The notes under the pieces are model-generated. The model was not told the DNA's origin and ran no database searches. It saw only the letters and a list, made by a program, of their open reading frames with translations. A stretch of 64,000 nt of DNA, taken from contig NZ_WRXL01000002.1 of NCBI RefSeq assembly GCF_010119195.1, positions 591,412 through 655,411 of the forward strand, read 5' to 3'. This document shows positions 8,099 through 17,118 of this stretch, in pieces; the first letter of the stretch is position 1; every line of letters begins with the position of its first letter. The position numbers were made by a program, and so were the translations under genes. The stretch is from Haloarcula salina (lineage in GTDB: Archaea; Halobacteriota; Halobacteria; Halobacteriales; Haloarculaceae).

Positions 8099-8284
8099 AT
8101 GGCCTGTCCCTATCTCGAGTACCGAAGCGCCGACGGGCACGCGTCGTTCGACCACGAGCGGGCGTACTGCACCGCGTCGTCGTCGCTCGTCCAGCCGATG
8201 CGGGCCGACATCTGCAACGACCGCTACGACCTCGACCACGAGCGCGACTGCGAGATCTACCGCGCCCACGCGGAGGTCGAGTAG
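8099..8284 (+). CDS. Small Cys/His protein, unknown function
   Basis: 61 residues. The cysteines are at C3, C29, C39 and C51, with several His and Asp residues (MACPYLEYRS, DHERAYC, MRADICNDRYDLDHERDCEIY). The cysteine spacing suggests a metal site, but no known motif fits. It ends 2 nt before the GTG start of the BKACE gene, so the two are probably co-transcribed. It looks like a conserved haloarchaeal small protein; I do not know a function. Confidence 0.75.
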   Translation: MACPYLEYRSADGHASFDHERAYCTASSSLVQPMRADICNDRYDLDHERDCEIYRAHAEVE

Positions 8285-8286
8285 CC

Positions 8287-9132
8287 GTGGGATACGACGA
8301 CTACCTCGCCGCGGAGCCGGTGATCGTCACCGCGGCGCTGACCGGCGGCGTCCACGGCAAGGAGGCGAACCCGAACCTCCCCGAGACGCCCGCGGAGATC
8401 GGTCGAGCGGCGGCAAAAGTGGAGGCCGCGGGCGCTTCGGTGGTTCATCTCCACGCTCGCCGACCGAACGGCGAGCGCTCGTTCGAGACGGCGCGGTTCC
8501 AGGAGATCGACGACGCCGTCCGCCGGCACACCGACGACGTGATCATCCAGCACTCGACCGGCGGGACGGGCGCGCCGGACGACGTTCGCCACCAGCCGCT
8601 TCGGACCGACCCGCCGCCGGAGATGGCGTCGCTCGATATGGGGCCGCTGAACCGCTACGACCGCCTGACCAGCGAGAACACCCGCGCGCTGGTCGACTCG
8701 CTCCACGCCGAGATGGTCGACCGCGGCATCAAGCCGGAACTGGAGGCGTTCAACGACGGCCACCTGAACGAGGTCCGCGGCCTGCTCGACCGGCGCGACC
8801 TCGCCGACCCCGTGTACGCGACCCTCATCTTCGGCCCGGGAACGCTCGCCCCGCCGACGCCCGGGAACTTCCTCAACGCCGTCCGAAATCTCCCCGAGGG
8901 CGCGCTGTTCAACACGCTCGGGTTCGGTCGCCACCAGTTGCCCTTCGCCGCGATGGGGGTGCTGTTCGGCGGCCACGTCCGCGTCGGCCTCGAAGACAAC
9001 GTCTACTACGAGCGCGGCGAACTCGCGGAGAGCAACGCCCGCCTCGTCGAGCGCGTGGTGCGGGTGGCCGCCGAACTGGGCCGCCCCGTCGCTTCGACGG
9101 CGGAAGCGCGGGCGATTCTGGGGCTGAAGTGA
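8287..9132 (+). CDS. BKACE family beta-keto acid cleavage enzyme (DUF849)
   Basis: 281 residues with a GTG start. The family zinc ligands are visible: VVHLHARRPNG with H54 and H56, and the Glu of VGLEDN near residue 236. Other hallmarks are VTAALTGGVHGK, the IIQHSTGGTG segment and the P-N/G-F-rich LGFGRHQ region. BKACE enzymes condense a beta-keto acid with acetyl-CoA to give a CoA ester and acetoacetate; 3-keto-5-aminohexanoate cleavage in lysine fermentation is one case. The substrate cannot be read from sequence. It follows the small Cys protein and is convergent with moeA. Confidence 0.9.
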   Translation: MGYDDYLAAEPVIVTAALTGGVHGKEANPNLPETPAEIGRAAAKVEAAGASVVHLHARRPNGERSFETARFQEIDDAVRRHTDDVIIQHSTGGTGAPDDVRHQPLRTDPPPEMASLDMGPLNRYDRLTSENTRALVDSLHAEMVDRGIKPELEAFNDGHLNEVRGLLDRRDLADPVYATLIFGPGTLAPPTPGNFLNAVRNLPEGALFNTLGFGRHQLPFAAMGVLFGGHVRVGLEDNVYYERGELAESNARLVERVVRVAAELGRPVASTAEARAILGLK

Positions 9133-9429
9133 CCGACCCCCGCAATTCCATCGGCGGCCGGTTCCTACTTCGATCCGTTCGAGCGAGAAGGAAACGGATA
9201 TGTTCGCTTTTTCGACCGACGCGTGTGCAGTATCAGTAATGTAGCCGCCAGATGCGGAAATGTGGGGATATATAGACAACTATATCCTCGAAATACCGAA
9301 TAACGAGAGGTGATACGCCCATATACGAGTATTGTATTTTTCCCCCGGAAGATATACTATCATATTCCGAGAGGTGCGCACGGGATCGCGCAGGCAGACG
9401 AACTCCGGAACCGGTCGCGACCGCCGACG
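9133..9429. other. Convergent intergenic region with AT-rich hairpin
   Basis: This ~300 bp lies between the stop of the BKACE gene and the stop of the moeA operon, so it should hold terminators for both. The segment 9230-9370 is AT-rich. A hairpin with stem GGATATA/TATATCC lies around 9271-9294, and a T5 tract follows on the + strand at about 9341. No gene is seen. Confidence 0.5.
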
Positions 9430-11310
9430 TCAGCGGGGGTCGAATCCGTCTAGGCCGTCCGTCCGCGCTTCGAGGTCGTCGAGTATCGATTCGAAGTCGG
9501 CGACGCTCGGCTTCTCGCGCCGGTCTGGAGCGGCGAGGACGCGGACCGACTGGGTCCCGAGCGGGACGAACCCGAGCCCGAGCTTCGTCGCGGTCGCGCG
9601 GAGCCCGAGGCCGGCGTCGGCGTCCCCGTTTCGCACTTTCCGGGCCGGGCTCTCGTGGGCCTTCGCGGTGAGTTCGTAGCCCTCGATGGCCTCGGTGAGG
9701 GCGGCCCGACCGACGCCCCGCTCGTCGGCCAGCGCGTCGAGCGAGTCGTCGAGGCTCCGCCGCAGGCCGGAGCCGCCGTCGCGGTTGACGAACCGGACCG
9801 AGTCGTCGACGAGGTCGGACAGGCTCGTCACGTCGCTCGCCTCGGTGACGACGAGGCCCCACTCTCGCGTCCACCCGCCGATGTCGGTCGCGTCGGGCTC
9901 CGCATCGACGGGGCCCGCGACCACAGCGAGGTCCGGTACGCCGTCACCGAGACGGCGGAGGCCCTCGGCCGTGCCGACCGGGAGGTAGCGCGGTCGGTCG
10001 ATCTCGTCTAACAGGCGCGAGAGCAGCGGATCGTCCTCGCCCATCCCCAGCAGGGTCGGCGGTCTCACGGCGGGCGAAAAGAGCGTCACCTCGACGGCCT
10101 CGCCGTCGGCCAGGTAGTCCGTCCCCGCCGGCACGTCCACGAAGCCGTCGGCGTCGACGAGGCTCGTCGTCGCGCCGCTGCCCTTGTCGACGGGGTAGAC
10201 CAGCGTCGTCCCCGCACCGTCCTCGACGAGTCCGGCGGGCAGCAGGCGTCTACGCCCCTCGCCGTAGCGCTCCTCGACCGCCATCCGACCGGTGACGACG
10301 GCCGTCTCCGGCGCGGGCAGTCCGGCGGCGTCGCGGAGCGCCGGCGCGACGAACGTCCGGAAGATGGTCAGTGCCGACACGGGGTAGCCCGGCAGGCCGA
10401 CGTAGGCCGAGTCGCCGATGGTCCCGACCAGCATCGGCTTGCCGGGCTTGATCGCGACGCCGTGGAGTCGGAGGTCGCCGCGCTCCTCGATGACGCGGTA
10501 GATCACGTCGACCGCGCTCGCGCTGGTCGACCCCGACGAGAGGACGAGGTCGCACTCGTCGGCCGCCTCGCGGAGCAGCCGCTCCATCTCGTCGAAGTCG
10601 TCGCCGGCGTGGGGGTACAGCACCGGGTCGCCGCCGGCCTCCTCGACGGCGGTCGCGAGCGCGTAGCTGTTCACGTCGTAGATCTGGCCGGCGGCGCTGT
10701 CGAGGGCGTCGCCGGGGCGGACCAGCTCGTCGCCCGTCGAGAGGATGCCGACGCGCGGGCGACCCCGGACCGGGACCTCGTCGACGCCCAGCGCGGAGAG
10801 GAGGCCGATCTCCCGGGCCGTGAGCCGCGTCCCGGGGCCGAGCGCCCGCGCCCCGGCCGCGATGTCCGCGCCGGCCAGCATCACGTGGTCGCCGGGCGCG
10901 ACGGCCGTGCGGACGTCGACGCCGTCGTCGGTCTCGGTCGTCCGCTCGACCATCACGACGGCGTCCGCGCCGGGGGGCAGCACCGCGCCGGTCGAGATCT
11001 CCGCCGCCGTTCCCGGCTCGACGGTCACGTCGGGCTCCTCGCCCGCGTGAACGACGCCGGCGACGGACAGCGTCTTCGGGTCGGCCTCGTCCGCGCCGAA
11101 GGTGTCTCTGGCGCGCACGGCGTAGCCGTCCATGCTCGCGCGGTCGAAGCCGGGCACGTCGATGGCGGCGTCGATCCGCTCGGCGAGGACGCGGTCACGC
11201 GCCGCGTCGAGCGGGACCGTCTCCGGCTCCGGGGCGATGTCGAGGCCGTCCACGGCCTCTCGGGCTTCCTCGGGCGAGGCGAGGTCGCGGAACTCCCGTC
11301 GGTCGCTCAC
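9430..11310 (-). CDS. moeA: Molybdopterin molybdenumtransferase MoeA with C-terminal PBP-like domain
   Basis: 626 residues, about 220 more than a plain MoeA. The MoeA core (residues 1-400) has MDGYAVRARDTFGA, PPGADAVVMVE, PRVGILSTGDELV and GLPGYPVSALTIF. The extra C-terminal region (LGMGEDDPLLSRLLDEIDRPRYLPVGTAEGLRRL...) resembles the periplasmic-binding-protein-like domain (PBP_like, as in ModE/MoeA fusions) thought to bind oxyanion or cofactor. MoeA inserts Mo or W into adenylylated molybdopterin. I chose the GTG at 11310, which overlaps the upstream moeA stop by 4 nt (GTGA); a GTG at 11319 is possible. It is translationally coupled to its paralogue. Confidence 0.93.
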   Translation of the reverse strand: MSDRREFRDLASPEEAREAVDGLDIAPEPETVPLDAARDRVLAERIDAAIDVPGFDRASMDGYAVRARDTFGADEADPKTLSVAGVVHAGEEPDVTVEPGTAAEISTGAVLPPGADAVVMVERTTETDDGVDVRTAVAPGDHVMLAGADIAAGARALGPGTRLTAREIGLLSALGVDEVPVRGRPRVGILSTGDELVRPGDALDSAAGQIYDVNSYALATAVEEAGGDPVLYPHAGDDFDEMERLLREAADECDLVLSSGSTSASAVDVIYRVIEERGDLRLHGVAIKPGKPMLVGTIGDSAYVGLPGYPVSALTIFRTFVAPALRDAAGLPAPETAVVTGRMAVEERYGEGRRRLLPAGLVEDGAGTTLVYPVDKGSGATTSLVDADGFVDVPAGTDYLADGEAVEVTLFSPAVRPPTLLGMGEDDPLLSRLLDEIDRPRYLPVGTAEGLRRLGDGVPDLAVVAGPVDAEPDATDIGGWTREWGLVVTEASDVTSLSDLVDDSVRFVNRDGGSGLRRSLDDSLDALADERGVGRAALTEAIEGYELTAKAHESPARKVRNGDADAGLGLRATATKLGLGFVPLGTQSVRVLAAPDRREKPSVADFESILDDLEARTDGLDGFDPR

Positions 11311-12524
11311 TGCGACCACTCCCAGTGCTCGACTGCGACAATGGCTCCGGCGTCGTACCCCTCGACGGACTCGGGGACGACGACCCAGCCGTCCGCCAGC
11401 GCGACGCTGGAGAGGACGCCCGCGCCGCCGGTGCGCGTCGGCGTCGCTGTCGGTTCGTCCCCCTCGTCGTCCAGTTCGACCCGGGCGAACGTCCGCGTCC
11501 CCGGTTCGCTCGCTATCTTCCGGGTCAGTTCGGCCTCGGTCGTCGGCGGAGCGGTCTGCGGGAGGTGGCCCGCGCGGCGGAGCGCCGGCCGGAGGAACTG
11601 GACGGCGTTGACGATACAGGCCACGGGGTAGCCGGGCAGTGCGAGGACCGGCGTCCCCTCGACGACGCCCAGCGCGACCGGGTGGCCGGGCTTCAGCGCG
11701 ACGCCGTGGACCAGCACCTCGCCGAGGTCGTCGACGACCTCCGGGAGCAGGTCGCGCTCGCCGACTGACGACCCGCCAGTCGTCACGACGAGGTCGTGGT
11801 CAAGGTCCGCGCTGATAGCCGCTCGGAGCGCGTCGGCGTCGTCGGTGACCACCTCTCGGTAGCTCGCCTCGCCGCCCCAGCGCGCGACGTACTGGGCGAC
11901 CGTCTGGCCGTTCGTCTCGACGACCTCGCCGGGGCCGGGGTCGTCCTGAACCAGTTCCTCTCCGGTCGGGAGCACGCTGACGCGGGGGCGCTCGTACACC
12001 TCGACGGCGTCGCGGCCGACGGACTTCACCAGCCCGAGGTCCGACGGGCGGAGCCGGTGACCCGCCTCGTACAGCGTCTGGCCCTTCGCCACGTCCTCGC
12101 CGACCGGCGCGACGTTCTCGCCGCCGGCGACCGCGTCGAACACCGCGACGGTGTCGCCGGTCCGGTCCGCCTCCTCGACCATCACCACGGCGTCGGCCCC
12201 CTCCGGGAGTTCGCTCCCCGTGTGGACCCGGGTCGCCGTCCCGGCCGTCACTGCCTCGTCGACTCTGAGGTTCGCCGGCGACCGCCGACTCGCGCCGAAC
12301 GTGTCCTCGGCCCGCACCGCGTACCCGTCCATCGCCGCCCGGCGGTAGTGCGGGACCGGTCGATCCGCGGTGACCGTCGACGCGACCACGCGCTCGTCGG
12401 CGTCGCGGAGCGGCACCCGCTCGGTCCGCTCGTGTGGCGTCACGGCCGCCAGCAGCGCCTCTCTAGCCGCCGCTACGGGCGTCCGGTCCTTGAAGCCGGC
12501 CGACCTGCGTGACTCGTTGCTCAT
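11307..12524 (-). CDS. moeA: Molybdopterin molybdenumtransferase MoeA, second copy
   Basis: 405 residues from ATG 12524, the normal MoeA length. Hallmarks are MDGYAVRAEDTFGAS, PEGADAVVMVEEADRTGD, RVSVLPTGEEL, TTGGSSVGERDLLPEV and LPGYPVACIVNAV. It lies first in a two-gene overlapping operon with the long MoeA. Many archaea keep two MoeA proteins; whether one serves tungsten and the other molybdenum is unproven. The conserved aspartate and TGGSS loop needed for cofactor binding are intact. Confidence 0.95.
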   Translation of the reverse strand: MSNESRRSAGFKDRTPVAAAREALLAAVTPHERTERVPLRDADERVVASTVTADRPVPHYRRAAMDGYAVRAEDTFGASRRSPANLRVDEAVTAGTATRVHTGSELPEGADAVVMVEEADRTGDTVAVFDAVAGGENVAPVGEDVAKGQTLYEAGHRLRPSDLGLVKSVGRDAVEVYERPRVSVLPTGEELVQDDPGPGEVVETNGQTVAQYVARWGGEASYREVVTDDADALRAAISADLDHDLVVTTGGSSVGERDLLPEVVDDLGEVLVHGVALKPGHPVALGVVEGTPVLALPGYPVACIVNAVQFLRPALRRAGHLPQTAPPTTEAELTRKIASEPGTRTFARVELDDEGDEPTATPTRTGGAGVLSSVALADGWVVVPESVEGYDAGAIVAVEHWEWSQ

Positions 12525-12592
12525 GCTCGTACGAGCGGTCGCCACACCAAAAAGCTCGCCAGGTTTAGGTCTCGCGGCCCTCTCTACCGGGT

Positions 12593-12751
12593 ATGTCCGA
12601 GTCGGACCTGTACTGTCGCCTCTGCGGGAACCGGCTGTCGACCGGCCTGGTCGCGACCGACAGCCGGCACTGCTGTCTCAACGCGACGCCCATCGCCGGG
12701 GCCTGTCCCGAGCACGGACCGGTCGGGCCGCACCACGCCGTCGAGCGGTGA
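12593..12751 (+). CDS. Small zinc-ribbon-like protein (CxxC)
   Basis: 52 residues. Cysteines form C8-x2-C11, the pair C27-C28 and C38, with His at 26, 41, 47 and 48. This looks like a treble-clef or zinc-ribbon miniprotein of the type abundant in haloarchaea. The ATG is 68 nt past the divergent moeA start; a TATA-like stretch is not obvious. No function can be assigned. Confidence 0.6.
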   Translation: MSESDLYCRLCGNRLSTGLVATDSRHCCLNATPIAGACPEHGPVGPHHAVER

Positions 12752-12771
12752 GCGCGAGTACGGCGGAGCGC

Positions 12772-13392
12772 TCAGTCGAGGCGGTCCAGGCCACCCCGTC
12801 GCTCTCGGTGCATGATGGCGGCCGCGAACAGTCGGAGCCGGTCGACCAGCTCCGCTTCGGTCTCGTACGTCTCGATTCTGAGGTCCCAGCGGACCGACGC
12901 CGAGCGGATCATCGCGCTCGTCACGTCGGCTTCGTGGACGAAGACCAGTCGCTCTCCGTGCGTGTCGGCCAGGGTTTCGAGGACGCTCCCGGCCTCTTCG
13001 CCGACGCCGAAGTTGTGTCCGAGGAACGGGAGCACGAACGCCGTCGCGTTGCTGCACCGGGCGTACTCGATGCTCTGGGTGACAGCGTCCAGGTCGTCGG
13101 TGTCCACGTCGACGTCGAGAGCCAGAAACGCGTTGACGCCGGGGTCCGACCTGAGTGCGCCTTGTACCCGCCGCAAGAGCGCCTGCGCCGCGTCGATCTC
13201 GTCCCTGCTCCGGAAGAGCCTCCTGAGCGGACCGGGAAGGTCCTCGACCTCGATATCCCGGCGCTCCTCCTCGCTGAGCACGTAGTTGAGATTGAACGAC
13301 TTGTACGGTCCCATCAGATAGAAGAGAAAGCGGTCGTACGTGACTGCCCCGACCCGTTCGATGATCAGATCGCGCGTGATCGCGGTCGACAT
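12772..13392 (-). CDS. Conserved haloarchaeal protein of unknown function (DUF7509-like)
   Basis: 206 residues, no signal peptide or membrane helix. It begins MSTAITRDLIIERVGAVTYDRFLFYLMGPYKSFNLNYVL. The central part (VNAFLALDVDVDTDDLDAVTQSIEYARCSNATAFVLPFLGHNFGVGEE) has the alternation of a Rossmann-like or TIR/nucleosidase-like alpha-beta fold, with FVHEADVTSAMIRSAS following. The first half resembles the haloarchaeal family I know as DUF7509. It could be a nucleotide-related enzyme, but no catalytic motif is clear. It is divergent from the HTH gene at 13491 across about 100 bp. Confidence 0.7.
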   Translation of the reverse strand: MSTAITRDLIIERVGAVTYDRFLFYLMGPYKSFNLNYVLSEEERRDIEVEDLPGPLRRLFRSRDEIDAAQALLRRVQGALRSDPGVNAFLALDVDVDTDDLDAVTQSIEYARCSNATAFVLPFLGHNFGVGEEAGSVLETLADTHGERLVFVHEADVTSAMIRSASVRWDLRIETYETEAELVDRLRLFAAAIMHRERRGGLDRLD

Positions 13393-13490
13393 AGCGTCTC
13401 GTATCGCACACTAGCATGTAAAGAGTCGTGTTTTCAGCGGTTGTTGGCTTGATAACTGCTAAGAGTTCCCCGCTCGTACAACGGGACGAG

Positions 13491-13901
13491 ATGGCCACGG
13501 ATCACACGCGTCCGTTCGACCGGGAGTTCCCGGACGACCCGTCCGACCTGTTGCCCGACGACAGCGTTCTCTCTCTCGACGAGTACCTGGCGATGCACGC
13601 TGCCGTCGGCCACCGGACTCGGTACGAGGTCCTCTACCGGCTGGTTCACGGCGGCGAGATGAGTCCGACGGAACTGGCGGCCGCGATGGAGATCGACGAC
13701 AGCACGCTCCACTACCACCTCAACGAACTCGTCGATGTCGGCCTCGTCGAGAAGCGCCAGCGGACGGAACGGGACCGAGACGGGCTGTACACCTACTACC
13801 GCGCGACCGTCTTCGGCGAGGTGACGCTCTCCGACGGCGTCGACGAACTGATTCGCGGCGAACGGGCCTTCGACGAGATGTACGACAGTTCGGCCGAGTG
13901 A
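13491..13901 (+). CDS. ArsR-like winged-helix transcriptional regulator
   Basis: 136 residues from ATG 13491; the upstream in-frame codons look non-coding. The wHTH lies at about residues 38-95: GHRTRYEVLYRLVHGGEMSPTELAAAMEIDDSTLHYHLNELVDVGLVEKRQ, followed by a wing with YTYYRATVFGEVTL. It has no sensor domain and no obvious metal-site cysteines. It may control itself, the divergent unknown gene, or the permease gene that begins 103 bp downstream. Confidence 0.88.
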   Translation: MATDHTRPFDREFPDDPSDLLPDDSVLSLDEYLAMHAAVGHRTRYEVLYRLVHGGEMSPTELAAAMEIDDSTLHYHLNELVDVGLVEKRQRTERDRDGLYTYYRATVFGEVTLSDGVDELIRGERAFDEMYDSSAE

Positions 13902-14004
13902 CGACAGCGGCTCCGTCGGCCGTGACGCGACCGCGATGGTGAGCGGCGGCTGTCGATCCGTCGCGTACTGACCTTCAAATACGGGGAGGCGACGACGACC
14001 CGGT

Positions 14005-15231
14005 ATGCTCCCGGTGACGCCGACCGTCGATCTCGCGGGGACGCTCGCCTTCCTCCTCGCAGTCGGCGGCGGCGTCGCGCTGGGGACCGTCAGCGGGCTC
14101 GTCCCGGGCCTGCACGCCAACACGTTCGCGCTCCTGCTCGCCGCGACCGCGAGCGCGCTCCCGGGGCCGCGGCTATACGTCGGCGTCGCGATGCTCGCCG
14201 CCGGGGTCACGCACACCTTCCTCGACGTGGTCCCGGCGCTGGCGCTCGGCGTCCCCGACCCCGCGATGGCGGCCGGCGCGCTCCCGAGCCACCGCCTCGT
14301 CATCGAGGGCCGAGGCCGCGAGGCCCTCCGCCTGTCGGCGCTGGGGAGCGGACTGGCCGTCGCGTTCGCCGCCCCCCTGGCGGTCCCGCTGACGATGGCG
14401 ATGGAGGCGCTGTACCCGCTGCTCCAGCGCTGGCTCTCGGTCGTCCTGCTGGGAATCGCCGCCCTCCTCGTGGTCACCGAACGGGGACTCCGCCGAAAGA
14501 CTGGCGCGTGTTGTTCGCTCGCCGCGAGCGGACTGCTCGGACTCGCGTTGCTCGACGCCCCCGTCTCCGGGCCGCTGCCGGTCTCGGACGTGCTGGTCCC
14601 GCTGTTCTCTGGGCTGTTCGGCGCGCCGGTACTGATCGCCGCATTGGAGGGGGCCGGCGTTCCATCGCAGGCCGACGCGGCGGTGACGACACCCCCGCGA
14701 GCGGTCGTTGCGCTCGCCGGGGTCGGGACGCTCTGTGGCGGCGCGGTCGGCTATCTTCCCGGCGTGTCGAGCGCCGTCGCCGCCACGCTGGCGCTCGGTC
14801 TTATCGCCGACGGCGGGCCGCGGGCGTTCGTCGTCACGACCAGCGGCGTCAACACGGCGACGGCGGTGTTCGCGCTGTTCGCGTTGATCGCGCTCGGCAC
14901 GCCGCGAACGGGCGTCCTCGTCGCGCTCGACCGGGCGGCCGTTCCGCTCGTCCTGCCGGCGCTGCTCGCGGCGGTCGCCGTCGCCGCGGCGGCCGGCGCG
15001 GTGCTCGTCCCCGTCCTCGGCGACCGGTACCTCCGGACGGTCGGCCGTCTCGACCCGCGCTGGCTCTCGCTGTCCGTCGTCTGCCTGCTCGTCTGTCTCT
15101 CCGCGCTCTTCGCCGGACTCCTCGGCGTGGGGGCGTTCGGGGCGGCGACCGCTGTTGGGCACCTCCCGCCGCGGTTCGGCTCTCGGCGAGCCGCGCTGAT
15201 GGGGGTGTTGCTCGTCCCGTTGGCGCTATAG
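14005..15231 (+). CDS. TctA-like permease (tripartite tricarboxylate transporter / DUF112 family)
   Basis: 408 residues, with ten or more hydrophobic segments and almost no hydrophilic loops. The family's duplicated signature is present: GTVSGLVPGLHANTFALLLA near residue 28 and GAVGYLPGVSSAVAATLALG near residue 247. The stand-alone archaeal DUF112/TctA proteins lack neighbouring TctB and TctC genes, as here, so the substrate is unknown and it may act as a single-component exporter or importer. Its stop overlaps the convergent corA stop by 6 nt (CTATAG). Confidence 0.88.
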   Translation: MLPVTPTVDLAGTLAFLLAVGGGVALGTVSGLVPGLHANTFALLLAATASALPGPRLYVGVAMLAAGVTHTFLDVVPALALGVPDPAMAAGALPSHRLVIEGRGREALRLSALGSGLAVAFAAPLAVPLTMAMEALYPLLQRWLSVVLLGIAALLVVTERGLRRKTGACCSLAASGLLGLALLDAPVSGPLPVSDVLVPLFSGLFGAPVLIAALEGAGVPSQADAAVTTPPRAVVALAGVGTLCGGAVGYLPGVSSAVAATLALGLIADGGPRAFVVTTSGVNTATAVFALFALIALGTPRTGVLVALDRAAVPLVLPALLAAVAVAAAAGAVLVPVLGDRYLRTVGRLDPRWLSLSVVCLLVCLSALFAGLLGVGAFGAATAVGHLPPRFGSRRAALMGVLLVPLAL

Positions 15232-16203
15232 GTACCCGCGCTGGCGGAAGTGGACGAGGAGGACGGCGACGATGAGCCCCATCCCGAGCATGACCGCGGG
15301 GTAGGCCATCGGCCACCCGAGCTCCGGCATGTTGTAGGGGCTGTCGGCGAAGTTCATGCCGTAGACGCCGACGACGAACGTCAGCGGGATGAAGATCGTC
15401 GCGACGACGGTGAGCACCTTCATCACCTCGTTTGTCGACTGCGAGACGGTGTTCAGGTAGATGTCGCGCGCGCCGGCCACCAGGTCGCGGTAGGTCTCGG
15501 TCAGGTCGACGATCTGGACCAGGTGGTCGTACACGTCGCGGAAGTACTTCTCCGTCTGGGGCTGGATCTGGTCGGGGTCGCCGCGGGCCAGGACCCCGAC
15601 CGCTTCGCGGGCCGGCCAGACCTGCTTGCGAAACGACAGCAGGTCCCGGCGAACGTCGTTGATGCGTTCGAGCGTCTCGATCTCGGTCGAGACGGTCACT
15701 TCCTCCTCGATCGCCTCGATGTCCGTCTCGATCTCGTCGAGCAGGTCGAAGTACGCGTCGACGATGACGTCGATGACCCGGTAGGCGGTGAAGTCCGGGC
15801 CGCGGTGGAGGAGGCGCTCGTCCCCGCGGGCGGCGGCGTCCATCACCCGCTGAACGGGCGGGACGGCCCCCGTCGACAGCGTGACGACCCAGTCGCGGCC
15901 GACGAAGACGCCGACCGGCGTCGTCTTGACCTCCTTGTCGAACGTCGTGTCGCCGGCGGTGAGCGACGTGGACTTGACGAGGACGAAGGTGTAGGCGTCG
16001 AACTCCTGGACCTTCGCTCGGACGTCGTTCTGCACGTCCTCGACGGAGAGCGCGTGGAGGTCGAACGCGGACTGGACCGCGTCGATCTCCGCGGCGCTCG
16101 CGTCGCTGACGTGGACCCACGTGGTCCCCACCGCCGTCCGGGCGGCCGTCAGGTCCTCGTACTCCTCGGCGTGTCTGTCAGCGTACACCAGCGCGGAGAT
16201 CAC
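15226..16203 (-). CDS. corA: CorA family Mg2+/Co2+ transporter
   Basis: 325 residues with a GTG start. The long alpha/beta N-terminal cytoplasmic domain is followed by the stalk helix and two C-terminal membrane helices. The signature GMN motif is in VVGVYGMNFADSPYNMPELGW near residues 285-305. CorA pentamers form gated divalent-cation channels. The GTG overlaps the stop of an upstream 56-residue membrane protein gene by 4 nt, which indicates translational coupling. Confidence 0.96.
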   Translation of the reverse strand: MISALVYADRHAEEYEDLTAARTAVGTTWVHVSDASAAEIDAVQSAFDLHALSVEDVQNDVRAKVQEFDAYTFVLVKSTSLTAGDTTFDKEVKTTPVGVFVGRDWVVTLSTGAVPPVQRVMDAAARGDERLLHRGPDFTAYRVIDVIVDAYFDLLDEIETDIEAIEEEVTVSTEIETLERINDVRRDLLSFRKQVWPAREAVGVLARGDPDQIQPQTEKYFRDVYDHLVQIVDLTETYRDLVAGARDIYLNTVSQSTNEVMKVLTVVATIFIPLTFVVGVYGMNFADSPYNMPELGWPMAYPAVMLGMGLIVAVLLVHFRQRGYL

Positions 16204-16370
16204 GTCGCACCCTCCGGTGGCGAGGAGTATCCCACGGCGGCCACCGTCAGCCCCACCATGACCGCGGCCACCGACAGCGAGCGGCCCGGATAAGCGGCGA
16301 CGACGCCGAGCAGGTAGCCGGCGATGCCAGCGAGCGTCAGCGCCGCGCCCGCGGCGAACACCCGATTCAT
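16200..16370 (-). CDS. Small two-helix membrane protein coupled to corA
   Basis: 56 residues from ATG 16370 (MNRVFAAGAALTLAGIAGYL). Hydrophobic helices lie at about 5-25 and 32-49. The stop overlaps the GTG of corA (GTGA), which is strong evidence that the frame is real and co-expressed. A role as an accessory or regulatory subunit of the CorA channel is an inference from coupling alone. Confidence 0.7.
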   Translation of the reverse strand: MNRVFAAGAALTLAGIAGYLLGVVAAYPGRSLSVAAVMVGLTVAAVGYSSPPEGAT

Positions 16371-16417
16371 GACTCCGCTATCGCCGGCCCGAGAGAAAAC
16401 AGTGTCCCACGCGGCGG

Positions 16418-17053
16418 TCAGTTCCCGGAGTGCGTGAGCCCGGACAGGAGCGTGTCGACCCGTTCCCCCTCGTCGATCGTCTCGGGGTAGACCGCGACCG
16501 CGATGACCACGTCGCCCTCGTGCTCGAAGCTCGCGAGGTGGACCAGCACGTCCACCTCCTGGCCCTCGATGGTAGTGGTTCCGGAGAACACCGAGACTTC
16601 GCGGGAGTCACCGAGCGACTGGACCGTCCGGTTGCGCTCGAACTGGACGTCGCTGACCCCGCGGCTCCGACTCGCCACTTCCCGGACGAGCCGCTGATTG
16701 GACCAGCTCGCCGCCGGGTTCAGCGGCTGTCCCGCGACGCTTGCGCTCGGCGTCGAGAGCACGATGAACTGCCCCGCGGTCACCTCGCCGACCGGGCCCA
16801 GTTCCATCCCGCGCTGGTACTGTCGGATGTGATTCGTGATGCGGACCGTCCGCTCCTGGCCGGCGACGGTCACGGTCCGCTCGATGGTCGATTCGTTCGC
16901 GACCGTCTCTTCGTAGCCGGTCTCCTGGAGCGCATCGCTCGAGACCGAAGCCGGCGACGACTCGAAGGTGAGCGTCTCTCCGGTGATGAGCCCGGAACAG
17001 CCCGAAGTCACGATAAGGAGTGACACGGCGACGAGGAGCCATCGGTGTGCCAT
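16418..17053 (-). CDS. Predicted lipoprotein, DUF6517-like
   Basis: 211 residues from ATG 17053. The N-terminus is a Sec-type signal with a lipobox: MAHRWLLVAVSLLIVTSGCSG, Cys at about residue 19. The mature part is beta-rich with ETGYEETVANESTIERTVTVAG and ends HEGDVVIAVAVYPETIDEGERV. I recognise this as the haloarchaeal DUF6517 lipoprotein family; its function is unknown. A second, more distant relative seems to be encoded at 44012-44785. Confidence 0.75.
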   Translation of the reverse strand: MAHRWLLVAVSLLIVTSGCSGLITGETLTFESSPASVSSDALQETGYEETVANESTIERTVTVAGQERTVRITNHIRQYQRGMELGPVGEVTAGQFIVLSTPSASVAGQPLNPAASWSNQRLVREVASRSRGVSDVQFERNRTVQSLGDSREVSVFSGTTTIEGQEVDVLVHLASFEHEGDVVIAVAVYPETIDEGERVDTLLSGLTHSGN

Positions 17054-17118
17054 CTTCTCGTATACCACTGTCCGAGATGATAAAACGTTTTGTGGCCGCT
17101 CGGTAGCGGCCGGCCGCG

